Shown piece after piece: positions 49,286 through 59,131 of a DNA stretch of 64,000 bases. The stretch's first letter is position 1. Each line of letters opens with the position of its first letter. Origin of the DNA: CAZETJ01 sp964514575. Lineage in GTDB: Bacteria; Patescibacteriota; Saccharimonadia; Saccharimonadales; UBA10212. Made by a program: the position numbers and the translations under genes. The stretch spans positions 1 to 64,000 of the forward strand of contig CAZETJ010000001.1 of NCBI GenBank assembly GCA_964514575.1. Direction: 5' to 3'. Under the pieces are notes generated by a model. That model saw only the letters and a program-made list of their open reading frames with translations. It did not search any database and was not told the DNA's origin.

Positions 49286-52200
49286 ATGAAAACCCTAAAA
49301 AGATTAGCATTGGGCATGGCCGCACTGACGGTTTTTTTACCGATATTTTTCGGGTTTGTGCCAACAGTAAAAGCAGCCGGCGGCCCCAGCGCCCCACCGC
49401 CAACAACCTCGTCTAACCCCATACCAACACAGTCGGACTATTGGAAGATCTGTGCTCTAAAGGTTGTTTACCCTAATGCCCAGGGCAATGGTACAGATAT
49501 TTGTAGCCTAACAGATACGAGTAGCGATGGTTCGGCCAGTTTTATTTATGGATCATCGCCGGCTAATGCTTTGACCGAAGCCATATATGATACTAAATAT
49601 GGGGCGAATCCGCCTACAACCATTAACCTAAAAAATCCGGACGGTGTTGATGACCTAACCGGGGGTTCATCTACCCAGGAGACGCTGGCGTGGAACAACG
49701 TCGGTTACACTAATAGCTCTTATACCGTGTCTGGCACGCTTAATGGTACCCCCCAGAGCGTAAAATTTTACGTCTTTCAACCCGGGCTAGGCGCGCCGAA
49801 TTACAAAAACTACTCGCTTTTAGTATCTATAAACTCCGATAAATCATTGCATGTCTTGGCGATGGTTTACAACGTACCGACCAACAATCAGGTGGTAGCG
49901 GCCCCGATCGATAAAGTAGCTGTTGGGATAACATCGTCGGGTGCGTTATGTACTTCGGCTTCGGAAGCTAGCTGTGGCCCTGCCTCGATTTATTCAGCAA
50001 CAGTTAATAACCCGACCTCCGCTTGTGTAACACAGAGCAACATGGGTTTGGAGTGGCTTCTTTGTCCGTTGGTTGATGATTTCGATAAGGCTGCTGACCG
50101 TATAAATGGACTAATAGAAACTCAACTCAACTTTAACGTTAGCCAAAACCTGCCGGACAACGGGCCGGTACATTTTGCCTGGTCAATAATTAAAGATATC
50201 GCATCAAGTCTGGTGGTACTCCTGCTACTGGTTATGGTTATTGCCCAGGCCTTTGGTGGTGGACCATTCGAGGCTTACACGATCCGTAAAATGCTGCCCA
50301 AGTTGGTTGTTGCGGTCATAGCCATGCAGCTATCTTGGGATATTTGTAAATATTTGATCGATCTAGCCAACAGCGTGGGGCAGGGGGTTGCGTCAATACT
50401 AACCTTGCCCTTTAACAACAGCCCCGGGGCTCTGACGCTTAATGGAATACTTACAAAACTGGCCCCCAGTAACTTTCAGGCTGCGCAGGCGGCTCTGCCA
50501 ATCACCTTTATTATCCTGGGGTTCATTGGCTTGGTGGCACTTCCGACAACCATGGTGCTGCTGTTCAGCCTGCTGGTCGGCGTCTTCGCGGCGCTGATGG
50601 TCCTACTTTTCCGGAATGTTCTAATTGTGGCCCTGGTGTTGTTCTCGTCGTTGGCCTTTTTGGCCTGGACCATGAACGGCACGCAAAACCTATGGAAAAC
50701 CTGGAGAAGCAATTTTGGCAAATTATTGATGCTGTTCCCGGTGGTTATTTCCATCATCTACGTCGGGCGTATCTTTGCCTGGATAGCTGCCGGAGCCTCT
50801 GGTGACAGCATCATCAAATGGATAACCGTAGTCATCGCCTACTTCGGTCCATACTTCATCATCTTTAAGGCCTATAAGTGGGGAGGTGGACTATTGAGCG
50901 CAGCCGGCAATGGTATTAATAATGCCAGTAACCGAATCAATAAGGGTTCGGAGCAGACTATTCGTGGGATCGGCGAACGATATCAGGGCAAAAGAGCAAA
51001 AATGTATGATCCCAATGCCGGTTTGGGCTCTAGGACACTACGTCGGATTCAGTCGGGCCATGTAATACCTTTCTCTAAACGATCCCAGCGGCTAGCCATT
51101 GCCGCGGGTGATAAGTGGCAAAACGAACGCGATGAAGAAGCCTTAGCCCTTATTAATCGGAAGGGCGAAGGAGCCCGTCGTGATGGTTATGACATTACCC
51201 GCAGAGATAAACAGGGCCGAGTACAGAAGTATAAGCTCGAGAATGGGCACATGGTAGATAAGCAGGGCCGCGTGACAACTGACGCAGATAAGGCCGTTAC
51301 GGAGGATGCGAATCCGGGCGATCAATTAGCCACAAAACATTTGACTGGCGTAGCGGCAATGAAGCAGATGTGGGTTGACTTAGCAGAGGATGGGCGTGAC
51401 GTCCATGAAAAGAAAATGGCTGTCAGACAGCTACTAGCCACTAGCTCCTGGCCTGAAATTCAAGGATCCTTTACGCGAAGCGGCAAGAAAGTTTTTGATA
51501 CTGATATCTGGAACCCAGCTGTTACAGGCAGCCCGGAAGATTATCCAAAGGTTTTGCGTAGTCGGGTTGACGCAACTCCACATATTCTAGATTCTGCAGA
51601 CAAGGCTTTGGTCTCCAAGAACGCAGAGCTTAGGCAATCCGGGAAAGCTTCTCTGTCCGAACTGGATGCCAGAGAATTCAAGGCAGCCTACCGAATGAAT
51701 TATGCCCTCGATAAACAAATGAGCAACGAAGACTTTGCTACTCAGTCCGATGGCTTCTGGGAAGAGGCCGCTCGGCTAGCCAGCCTACGCGACCCCGTAA
51801 CTGGCCAGCTGACAGAAGAAGCTCGCAGTATTCGTCGCAATCTAAGGGCCCGCCTAAAGTCAATCCATGATATTGGTGGAACTGCTCCTCAACAATTGCT
51901 GGGGCACCTGCAAAACGGCGGAGATCTGCAGACTAGTGTGGAAACAGCGCTCGGCGTTTCTAAAGGAAGACTCAGCGCTTATACTGACCCTCGCACAGAA
52001 GTACTCGAAAATTATCCGGTCGTTATTGACGAAAAGGTAGAGCCCGTAACCACGGCGGAAAGGGCTTCGCAAATCTATACTGCCGGGAATCCCGCGGGCG
52101 GATCTAGAACAAGGCGAGTCACTAGAGAAAACCTACATAACATGTCAGAGGAAAATGCTATTGACTGGGTCCGGTCCCAGGAGGGATATCAGAGCCTATC

Positions 52201-52447
52201 CAATGAGGACCTGGTCGCCCTATACAACTCTAGGTCTCGCCTTCCAGGCAGTGCGGTTCAGCAAGCTGCCAGACAGGAATTGAGAAGGCGAGGCGTACTA
52301 AATCCCGAGGACAGTACGACGCTTAACATACCTCACAGTGAGAACATTGTTCTGCCTGGAGAGCGTGGTTTTGAGCCCCCTGATTCCAGTCAGCTACCCG
52401 GTGGACCAAATTTTAATAATCCAAATCGGCCTGGAGGCGCCCGATGA
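49286..52447 (+). CDS. VirB6/TrbL-like polytopic membrane protein
   Basis: 1053 aa. Signal peptide (MALGMA-type, ending VKAAG), an extracellular domain of about 260 residues, then helices in about residues 295-530 (SSLVVLLLLVMVIAQAFGG, LVVAVIAMQLSWDICKYLID, FIILGFIGLVALPTTMVLL, NVLIVALVLFSSLAFLAW, LMLFPVVISIIYVGRIF, VIAYFGPYFIIFKAYKW). A very long hydrophilic C-terminus (about 530-1053) follows and is likely cytoplasmic. In VirB6 the helices line the inner-membrane channel. First gene of the plus operon. TGG-TATAGT lies upstream. Confidence 0.75.
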   Translation: MKTLKRLALGMAALTVFLPIFFGFVPTVKAAGGPSAPPPTTSSNPIPTQSDYWKICALKVVYPNAQGNGTDICSLTDTSSDGSASFIYGSSPANALTEAIYDTKYGANPPTTINLKNPDGVDDLTGGSSTQETLAWNNVGYTNSSYTVSGTLNGTPQSVKFYVFQPGLGAPNYKNYSLLVSINSDKSLHVLAMVYNVPTNNQVVAAPIDKVAVGITSSGALCTSASEASCGPASIYSATVNNPTSACVTQSNMGLEWLLCPLVDDFDKAADRINGLIETQLNFNVSQNLPDNGPVHFAWSIIKDIASSLVVLLLLVMVIAQAFGGGPFEAYTIRKMLPKLVVAVIAMQLSWDICKYLIDLANSVGQGVASILTLPFNNSPGALTLNGILTKLAPSNFQAAQAALPITFIILGFIGLVALPTTMVLLFSLLVGVFAALMVLLFRNVLIVALVLFSSLAFLAWTMNGTQNLWKTWRSNFGKLLMLFPVVISIIYVGRIFAWIAAGASGDSIIKWITVVIAYFGPYFIIFKAYKWGGGLLSAAGNGINNASNRINKGSEQTIRGIGERYQGKRAKMYDPNAGLGSRTLRRIQSGHVIPFSKRSQRLAIAAGDKWQNERDEEALALINRKGEGARRDGYDITRRDKQGRVQKYKLENGHMVDKQGRVTTDADKAVTEDANPGDQLATKHLTGVAAMKQMWVDLAEDGRDVHEKKMAVRQLLATSSWPEIQGSFTRSGKKVFDTDIWNPAVTGSPEDYPKVLRSRVDATPHILDSADKALVSKNAELRQSGKASLSELDAREFKAAYRMNYALDKQMSNEDFATQSDGFWEEAARLASLRDPVTGQLTEEARSIRRNLRARLKSIHDIGGTAPQQLLGHLQNGGDLQTSVETALGVSKGRLSAYTDPRTEVLENYPVVIDEKVEPVTTAERASQIYTAGNPAGGSRTRRVTRENLHNMSEENAIDWVRSQEGYQSLSNEDLVALYNSRSRLPGSAVQQAARQELRRRGVLNPEDSTTLNIPHSENIVLPGERGFEPPDSSQLPGGPNFNNPNRPGGAR

Positions 52448-52482
52448 TTGCGCTTGAGATTTTTCTAAAAGATAATGGTTAA
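52444..52482 (+). CDS. Micro-ORF (12 codons) between VirB6-like and PrgI genes
   Basis: ATG overlaps the VirB6-like stop (ATGA), and TAA ends 2 bp before the PrgI ATG. It may just hand ribosomes on from one gene to the next. Product: 12 residues, starting MIALEIF. Doubtful as a protein. Confidence 0.25.
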   Translation: MIALEIFLKDNG

Positions 52483-52484
52483 AG

Positions 52485-53441
52485 ATGGCTGTATATAAAG
52501 TAATTCAAGATATCGAGGCCGAAGATAAAATTGTCGGTCCCTTAAGTCTTAAAGGTTTCGTCTATGCAGCCGCCGCCGGTGTTTTAGCCTTTGTTAGTAT
52601 CCGCTTACTAATTAGCGGGTTGCCGTGGTTTATAAAGCTTATTTTTATAGTAGCTTTTTTGCCGCCAATGTTATTATTCGGCGTTCTGGCAAGCCCACTG
52701 GGTCGCGAACAGCCGACCGAGGTCTGGCTACTATCACGAATCCGGTTCCTTCTGAAGCCTCGTGAACGTATTTGGGATCAAGCCGGTACTAAACAGCTTG
52801 TTACTATAACCGCTCCAAAGCGCCCAGAACAGATGCTAACCAAAAACTTGAGCCAGACTGAAGTTGCCAGCCGCTTGCAATCTCTAGCTAGTACACTGGA
52901 CAGTCGTGGTTGGGCCGGTAAAAATACGTCTATAAACTTGGGTGCTCAACCTAGTTATCTTGACACTCAGGTCGACGACGATCGCCTGAGCACCGCAACC
53001 GTTAGCGAAGCGGCTCAACCGGTACTGGATGTTCGTCCGTCGGACGATATCCTAGACGAGCAGAATAACCCGGCCGCTCAAACCATGGTGGCGCTAGTTG
53101 AGCAAAAAGAAGCAGAGCGTAAACAGGCTCTGATTGACCAAATGAACGCCACCCGAGATGAAACCGACCGTCAGACTTCTGTCAGAAATAAGTCCGAGGC
53201 TGGCAACGAATTGACCGAGGATGAGGAAAAGTTGCTAAACCAACTCCACGCCCGCGACGCCGCCTTTTCCCACCCTCAAATTATCCGAGCCGGAGCAACC
53301 GACATGCCGGTGACAGGCAATTCCCAAACTGTTAAACTGGAGCTAGCCCAAAGTGGTAATGATTTAAGCGTGGCAAGTATTGCTCGTCTCGTCAACCGAA
53401 GCGCATCGAGCTTTCCTGGCGAGGTCGAAATCCCGCTTTAG
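52485..53441 (+). CDS. PrgI family protein
   Basis: 318 aa. The N-terminal 100 residues are the PrgI domain: VYKVIQDIEAEDKIVGPLSLKGFVY, a helix pair (AAAAGVLAFVSIRLLISGL and FIKLIFIVAFLPPMLLFGVL), and PTEVWLLSRIRFLLKPRERIW. PrgI (VirB3-like) belongs to Gram-positive type IV secretion systems and is always next to VirB4. The remaining 200 residues are a polar, acidic cytoplasmic tail. Confidence 0.88.
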   Translation: MAVYKVIQDIEAEDKIVGPLSLKGFVYAAAAGVLAFVSIRLLISGLPWFIKLIFIVAFLPPMLLFGVLASPLGREQPTEVWLLSRIRFLLKPRERIWDQAGTKQLVTITAPKRPEQMLTKNLSQTEVASRLQSLASTLDSRGWAGKNTSINLGAQPSYLDTQVDDDRLSTATVSEAAQPVLDVRPSDDILDEQNNPAAQTMVALVEQKEAERKQALIDQMNATRDETDRQTSVRNKSEAGNELTEDEEKLLNQLHARDAAFSHPQIIRAGATDMPVTGNSQTVKLELAQSGNDLSVASIARLVNRSASSFPGEVEIPL

Positions 53442-53470
53442 ATCATTAACCGAGGGGGTGGCTAAACAGT

Positions 53471-54328
53471 ATGGACGAGGGCAAAACACAAAGTCTTAAT
53501 ACCCAAGAACCGGTTCCAACACCCGGCTCATTGGCTGCACCGACTACATCGGCGACAGCTAGTTCGAATGTGGGTAAAGTTATCGCCCAGCAGAACAGCG
53601 CCACGAACCCCAACAGCACCCAAAACAGTCTGCTGATAGGTGAAATTCGCGATGGAATTGTGATTATGAATGACGGCACCTTCCGGGCGGTGATTATGTG
53701 CCGCTCGGTTAACTTTGATCTAATGAGTCCCGAAGAACGCGAAGCCGTGGAATATAGTTACCAAGGTTTCTTAAATTCCCTGTATTTTCCAGTTCAGATT
53801 TTTATCCGCAGCCAAAAAGTCGATTTGCGGCCTTATCTTGAACGGCTAGGCAAAATTCGCACAAACATGGATAACATGCTTTTGGGACTTTTGATGGAAG
53901 ACTATATAAGCTTTTTGGCTGATATCGCCTCGGAGACCAACATCATGGATAAGCAATTTTATGTGGTGATCCAGTACCCTGAACCCGACCAGAATTTAAC
54001 TACCGCTTTACGCCAAAGTACTGGTTTCTTTCAAGGTCTAGCGGGTTTATTCACTCCCAAAAGAGAGCCTCATGTGTTGATTGATGATACCACTCTGACC
54101 AAAGCTAAGACTGAGCTTAAAAACCGGGTCGAGGCCGTCATGCAGGGACTACTGCAGTGCGGCGTGCAGTCGGTGCCGCTTGATACTCAGGAGTTAATCG
54201 AGTTGTACTACGATGCCTACAACCCCGACACGGCCACACGTCAGAAGCTGGACATACATAGCACAATTGGCGAGCCAGTAATCACTAAAGCGGTTCCGGC
54301 TGGAGCGGCCGGAGGGACAGCTCAATGA
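53471..54328 (+). CDS. VirB4 N-terminal-domain-like protein (TraC-like)
   Basis: 285 aa. After a disordered Thr/Pro/Ala-rich start, residues about 55-200 (LLIGEIRDGIVIMNDGTFRAVIM, EEREAVEYSYQGFLNSLYFPVQIFIRS, YISFLADIA, KQFYVVIQYPEP) match the N-terminal domain of VirB4/TraC ATPases. So VirB4 looks split in two genes. It overlaps the ATPase by 4 bp (ATGA). GAGGGGG precedes the start. Confidence 0.8.
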   Translation: MDEGKTQSLNTQEPVPTPGSLAAPTTSATASSNVGKVIAQQNSATNPNSTQNSLLIGEIRDGIVIMNDGTFRAVIMCRSVNFDLMSPEEREAVEYSYQGFLNSLYFPVQIFIRSQKVDLRPYLERLGKIRTNMDNMLLGLLMEDYISFLADIASETNIMDKQFYVVIQYPEPDQNLTTALRQSTGFFQGLAGLFTPKREPHVLIDDTTLTKAKTELKNRVEAVMQGLLQCGVQSVPLDTQELIELYYDAYNPDTATRQKLDIHSTIGEPVITKAVPAGAAGGTAQ

Positions 54329-56283
54329 TCGGTTTTGGTAAGAAAAAACCGGGTGATAATCCTGCGAACCAAGCAGCTACGCAGCGAGAGGAAATGGCCA
54401 ATTCTTTTAATAAGGGCGTTACTGCATTGCGTGATTTTATCGCGCCCAGTTCGCTGGTATTTTCTGGCAATTATTTCCAGCTGGGTACCCGATTTGCACG
54501 GACCTACTATGTTTACGGCTATCCTCGCCAATTGTTTACCGGCTGGATGAGCTCAATGGTCAATCTGGACGAAGTAATCGACTTGTCACTAGTTGTCCAG
54601 CCGGTTGACAGCCAGGTGGTGCTCAATAATCTACGCAAAAAAGTGTCACAACTGGAGGCCGGCATCCAAATCGATACCGAACAGGGCAAAGTCCGTGATC
54701 CTGGCAAGCAGGCGGCTGTCCAAGACGCCGAAGAAATGCGCGACAAGCTGCAGGTTGGCGAAGAGCGTTTCTTCCGTTTTGGCTTTTATTTCACGATCTA
54801 TGGTGGGTCGTTGGAAGAATTAGAGTTTATCAGCCATAAAGTCGAGAGTTTGCTCGGCCAGCAGTTGGTCTATTCTAAGGCGGCTTCGACCCAGCAAGAA
54901 CAAGGCCTGAACTCCACGATCCCTCAATTCACGGACCAGCTCAAAATTTACCGCAATATGAACACCGGCGCGATTTCTACGAGCTTCCCGTTCACCAGCG
55001 CCGACTTATCCCAGGACAACGGCATTTTGTATGGCATCAATATGCATAATTCCGGCCTAGTAATCTTTGATCGATTCAGCTTAGAAAACGGCAATAGCGT
55101 AGTATTTGCTAAGTCGGGCGCCGGCAAAAGCTTTGCCGTCAAATTAGAGGCGCTGCGTTCCATGATGTTCGGCACTGAAATTTTCATCATCGATCCGGAG
55201 AACGAGTATAAAAAAATGTGCGATGCCGTCGGCGGCTCCTATATCCGCCTGAGTCTAGCCAGCATTACGCGCATTAACCCTTTCGATTTGCCACAAGTAG
55301 TTGATAAAGACGAGTCAGACAACGCGCTGCGCTCTAATTTAATTACTTTGCATGGACTGCTTCGATTAATGATGGGTGGCGCCCAGATAGAAGTTCAGGG
55401 TGGCGGCATGGCGCCAGCATTAACCCCGGCCGAAGAAGCGGACCTTGATGCTGCGCTGATCGAAACCTACGCTAAAGCCGGCATCACCAACGACCCGCTG
55501 ACCCACGGCGCTACAGCCCCGACTATTAATGATTTGTATGACACTTTGCTGCACATGGGCGGTTCGGGCCCGCAGCTAGCACAACGCTTGCGTAAGTACA
55601 CCAGCGGCACCTTTGCCGGAATTTTCAGCCAGCAGAGCAATGTTAATGTTAACAATTCTATGGTTGTCTTTAACATCCGGGACTTGGAAGACGAGTTGCG
55701 GCCAGTAGCTATGTATATTGTGCTGAACTACATCTGGAATAAAACCAAGGCCGATAAAAAGCAAAGGATTTTGATAGTCGACGAGGCTTGGCAGCTAATG
55801 CGTTACGAGGATAGCGCCAATTTCTTATTCTCCTTAGCTAAACGGGCCCGTAAATATAATCTTGGTATTACGACCGTCACCCAGGATGTTGAAGACTTTA
55901 TGGCTAGCCGCATGGGCCGGGCAATCGTCGCCAACGCTAGCATGCAGCTACTGCTTAAACAATCGCCAACAGCCGTTGACGCCCTGGCCGACGTTTTTAA
56001 ACTAACCAGCGAGGAAAAAAAGCGCCTCAGCCAGTTCCCGGTTGGACAGGGCCTATTTTTCGCTGGCCAAAACCACGTACATATCCAGGTTATCGCCAGC
56101 CCGACCGAGACTGATTTGATAATATCTACCCCTGGTCTGACACCTGTCGAGGGCGAAGCACCAACTGCGGCTGTAGCCTCTCCTGAGATTGAGTCGCCAC
56201 CACTGGCACAATCGAATATCGAAGCTAGCGGTTCAACTGCCGCCAGTTTGCCACCAAGTATTCAAACTGTTAGCGGAGCATAG
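54325..56283 (+). CDS. virB4: VirB4-type secretion ATPase
   Basis: 652 aa. Walker A is AKSGAGKSFAVKLEAL (about residue 262), Walker B ILIVDEAWQLM (about 482), with EIFIIDPENEYKKMCDAVGG after Walker A and TVTQDVEDFMAS plus MQLLLKQSP further on. It powers pilus biogenesis or substrate transfer. The first 230 residues cover the rest of the VirB4 N-part (DFIAPSSLVFSGNYFQLG). The C-terminus has 50 residues of Ser/Pro/Ala-rich tail. Confidence 0.95.
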   Translation: MIGFGKKKPGDNPANQAATQREEMANSFNKGVTALRDFIAPSSLVFSGNYFQLGTRFARTYYVYGYPRQLFTGWMSSMVNLDEVIDLSLVVQPVDSQVVLNNLRKKVSQLEAGIQIDTEQGKVRDPGKQAAVQDAEEMRDKLQVGEERFFRFGFYFTIYGGSLEELEFISHKVESLLGQQLVYSKAASTQQEQGLNSTIPQFTDQLKIYRNMNTGAISTSFPFTSADLSQDNGILYGINMHNSGLVIFDRFSLENGNSVVFAKSGAGKSFAVKLEALRSMMFGTEIFIIDPENEYKKMCDAVGGSYIRLSLASITRINPFDLPQVVDKDESDNALRSNLITLHGLLRLMMGGAQIEVQGGGMAPALTPAEEADLDAALIETYAKAGITNDPLTHGATAPTINDLYDTLLHMGGSGPQLAQRLRKYTSGTFAGIFSQQSNVNVNNSMVVFNIRDLEDELRPVAMYIVLNYIWNKTKADKKQRILIVDEAWQLMRYEDSANFLFSLAKRARKYNLGITTVTQDVEDFMASRMGRAIVANASMQLLLKQSPTAVDALADVFKLTSEEKKRLSQFPVGQGLFFAGQNHVHIQVIASPTETDLIISTPGLTPVEGEAPTAAVASPEIESPPLAQSNIEASGSTAASLPPSIQTVSGA

Positions 56284-56294
56284 ATTAGCCAGTT

Positions 56295-59129
56295 ATGGCT
56301 AACACAGTTTACGACCCGGAAACAGAAAAAGACCGCCCGGTTGGCAGCGGAGGTTCGACCGATTTTTTGCGCCGGCGTGAAAGCTTGCATAATCCTGACG
56401 CCAGCGATAATCAACCAGCCGGAAAGGCTGGTGGCCCGCGAGCCGGTAGCGAAAAGGCGCCTGACTATCGTCCTCAATACGCACCTCGTTCCCGTGGAGA
56501 GGGGGATGGTGACGAAAAAGTTTATCGCACTGCTGGCAACGAACCTTCAGATACGCTGGGCGAACCGCTATCAGGCGAAGGCAAAAAATCATCGGCAAAA
56601 AAAACTGTTCCCGACAGAGGTGAGCTGGCACAAAAAGAAGAAGCTGCTACCGGCCAGGAGGCGCAAGCATCCACTGGAGTGGTTCAGCATGAAAACCAAG
56701 TTGGCCGCGGTTGGACAGGCAAGGGCGGATCAAAAGCTAACCCTCGCTGGTACGCTCGACATAAACGAAAGTTGATTTGGGGTGGCGTTAGCGCCACTTT
56801 GGCCGGACTATCAGTCGCGCTTTTCTTCGCCCTACTTCCTTTAAAAATTCTAAACGTTGTTAACAACCTGCAGAACCGCTTTTTTGCTACCGGGCAGAAT
56901 GCTGTCCAGACTGAAACGGATAATCTATTCAGGGGCTACGTCATTAAGCATGTCCTGCCGAGTTACAAAACTTGTGGGACAACCATCAGCAAAAACTGCA
57001 GTATTAACGTTGTCGGTACCGATCCCGTTAGTAAGCTCTACCGCAGCTGGTCAACCGGCCGCCTGGAAAACAAATTGGCCCAAAATTATGGTATCGAGTT
57101 CCAGCACCGAGCTGACGGGTGGTATTTAAAGACGCCTAGCACCAGTGGGGTCGGCCTGGCAATCGGTGAAAACGGCGCCGAGCTAGATAGTGCCTTCAAG
57201 AAGGTTGGAATCTCCGAGATTCGCGGGGCAATCAGCCAAGAGACCAGATGGTACCAGGTTTATTTCAGATTCAAAGTCGGAAGCTTGCTTCAAGAAAAGT
57301 ACGGCATCAGGCGTTGCTTGATTTTCTGTTCCGTGACGGACCCGCTCACCAACAAAGTGGCCGATCAAAAAATAGCGGCAAAACTGTTTTTGACACAGCG
57401 GGTCATCACACCGCGCAACCAAACGCTAGGCATAGCCTTTGAATGTTTGCTTAACGGTTGCATCGCAGACACTGCCCAGCCGACCACTGACGCAACGCCG
57501 GGACTCACAGGGGCTGAAGCCGGAGCTCCAGAAAATGCTGAAACCGACGCGGCCATCCGTAGAGGTCTCACCAGTTTTGCAGCCAGGTACGGCGTGACTG
57601 ACAGCGGCTCAGTTGATGCGCTGGTTCAGACCTACAAAGATATCTCGGACAAAGGTTTTCAGAAATACCTCGTTACCAAAGGACTGGCCCCGTTCATCGG
57701 CGAAACTACCGCCGATGGCTTCACTAAACTGGTACCGATAGCCGGCTGGATAGACCTGACGGCTAGATTGGTTCAGGCGGGTGGCGAAGCCAGCCAAAAC
57801 CTTAGAAAATTGGCTTATGTCACTAACGCCACGGCTGCGGTTGATCTATTTTCTATGTATCGGACTTATGCTGATGAGATAAAAAGTGGCCACGCCAACG
57901 CTACCGAAGTTGGCTCGCTAGTTGATTCACTGGGCTCGGGTAACCAGGGATCCTCCACTGATCCAGAAGTCGGCGGCACAGCCAGTGCTGAGCAAGCGCC
58001 GCTCTATGATTATCTTATCAATGGCAATACCAACGCCAGCGCTTCCTCTGCCACAGCTTCTAAGGGCTCCTTGCTCAGCGACTTGCTGGGATCACAAGTC
58101 TTGGCCGCTTCCGGCGCTACAACCGCAACACCAAGCTATCTATGCAATAACGGCAAGGGCGTGCCTGCCGGTCAGTTGGTCTGCAACGAAGAAATTCTCG
58201 GTCAGGGCAACCATTACGCCGATACCATAAAAAACATTCCTGGGTATGATTTTCTACAAAAAATATCCGGCTTATGGATGGCGTCTGGCGGACAGGTATT
58301 CAGCATTATTAACAGTATCTTGGGCAGTGTATTCCAGAAAGTCGTCGCTGGCCTAGACGCCACCTGTGGCCTGCCGCTTTTCAGCCAAGTAAGTCTCTAC
58401 TGTCAAGCAAAGACTCTGGCAAGCGGGGCAGCCTCAACACTGGTCAATGCCGTTACCCAATGGCTTATCCCGAACCCCTTCAGTACTAATATGAGCGGCG
58501 CTCGCACATTTGATATGATGGCAGCCGGCGCTGATGTGGCTGGGAATGACTCTGCCCATACTACGCTTGGTGGCCAAGCGCTAACACCTGCACAATCGGC
58601 CACAATCACTAACCAGCAGTTAGCCGACAATCAACAACAATATGCCCAGCAGTCGGTTTTTGCCCGCCTGTTTAGTACCTCGAATCCTTACTCTTTGACC
58701 ACGAAATTGGCTATGGCCCTGCCGATGAACTCATTACCGTCAATTCGTTCGGGCATTGCTAGCTTCCTTGGCAATCCATTCGCTGTCATTGGCCATAGTT
58801 TCAGTACATTATTCTCCGGGCACGCCTATGCGGCCGCCACTGTTCAGGCCGATCCATTTGGCGTTACGCAATATGGTTACCCGGCCGGCACGATTCCAAG
58901 TGATCCTCAAACCTACTGGAATGATAATTGCAGCGACGACGCCTCTCACGCCTACCAGAACGACGCCGCCAATAACAGCTGGAACAGCACGGCGTCCACG
59001 ACTTTGGATTCTAACCACATGCCAATGAACAATTCGACAAACCCCTGCCTGCTGATAATGGCGACCGTTGGTAGCGACGGCGCGACATACAGTTCTGACG
59101 TATTAACTGCGGACGATCAAGCCAATTAG
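56295..59129 (+). CDS. Large single- or few-pass envelope protein of the secretion operon
   Basis: 944 aa, not recognised. Residues 1-150 are polar and disordered (cytoplasmic), then a basic stretch (RWYARHKRKL) and a helix (IWGGVSATLAGLSVALFFALLPLKIL, about 157-182). The rest is mainly outside the cytoplasm, with paired cysteines and a few hydrophobic segments (VFSIINSILGSVFQKVVAGL). Size and position match envelope-spanning components (VirB8/VirB10 or adhesin-like), but no signature is seen. Confidence 0.6.
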   Translation: MANTVYDPETEKDRPVGSGGSTDFLRRRESLHNPDASDNQPAGKAGGPRAGSEKAPDYRPQYAPRSRGEGDGDEKVYRTAGNEPSDTLGEPLSGEGKKSSAKKTVPDRGELAQKEEAATGQEAQASTGVVQHENQVGRGWTGKGGSKANPRWYARHKRKLIWGGVSATLAGLSVALFFALLPLKILNVVNNLQNRFFATGQNAVQTETDNLFRGYVIKHVLPSYKTCGTTISKNCSINVVGTDPVSKLYRSWSTGRLENKLAQNYGIEFQHRADGWYLKTPSTSGVGLAIGENGAELDSAFKKVGISEIRGAISQETRWYQVYFRFKVGSLLQEKYGIRRCLIFCSVTDPLTNKVADQKIAAKLFLTQRVITPRNQTLGIAFECLLNGCIADTAQPTTDATPGLTGAEAGAPENAETDAAIRRGLTSFAARYGVTDSGSVDALVQTYKDISDKGFQKYLVTKGLAPFIGETTADGFTKLVPIAGWIDLTARLVQAGGEASQNLRKLAYVTNATAAVDLFSMYRTYADEIKSGHANATEVGSLVDSLGSGNQGSSTDPEVGGTASAEQAPLYDYLINGNTNASASSATASKGSLLSDLLGSQVLAASGATTATPSYLCNNGKGVPAGQLVCNEEILGQGNHYADTIKNIPGYDFLQKISGLWMASGGQVFSIINSILGSVFQKVVAGLDATCGLPLFSQVSLYCQAKTLASGAASTLVNAVTQWLIPNPFSTNMSGARTFDMMAAGADVAGNDSAHTTLGGQALTPAQSATITNQQLADNQQQYAQQSVFARLFSTSNPYSLTTKLAMALPMNSLPSIRSGIASFLGNPFAVIGHSFSTLFSGHAYAAATVQADPFGVTQYGYPAGTIPSDPQTYWNDNCSDDASHAYQNDAANNSWNSTASTTLDSNHMPMNNSTNPCLLIMATVGSDGATYSSDVLTADDQAN

Positions 59130-59131
59130 CT

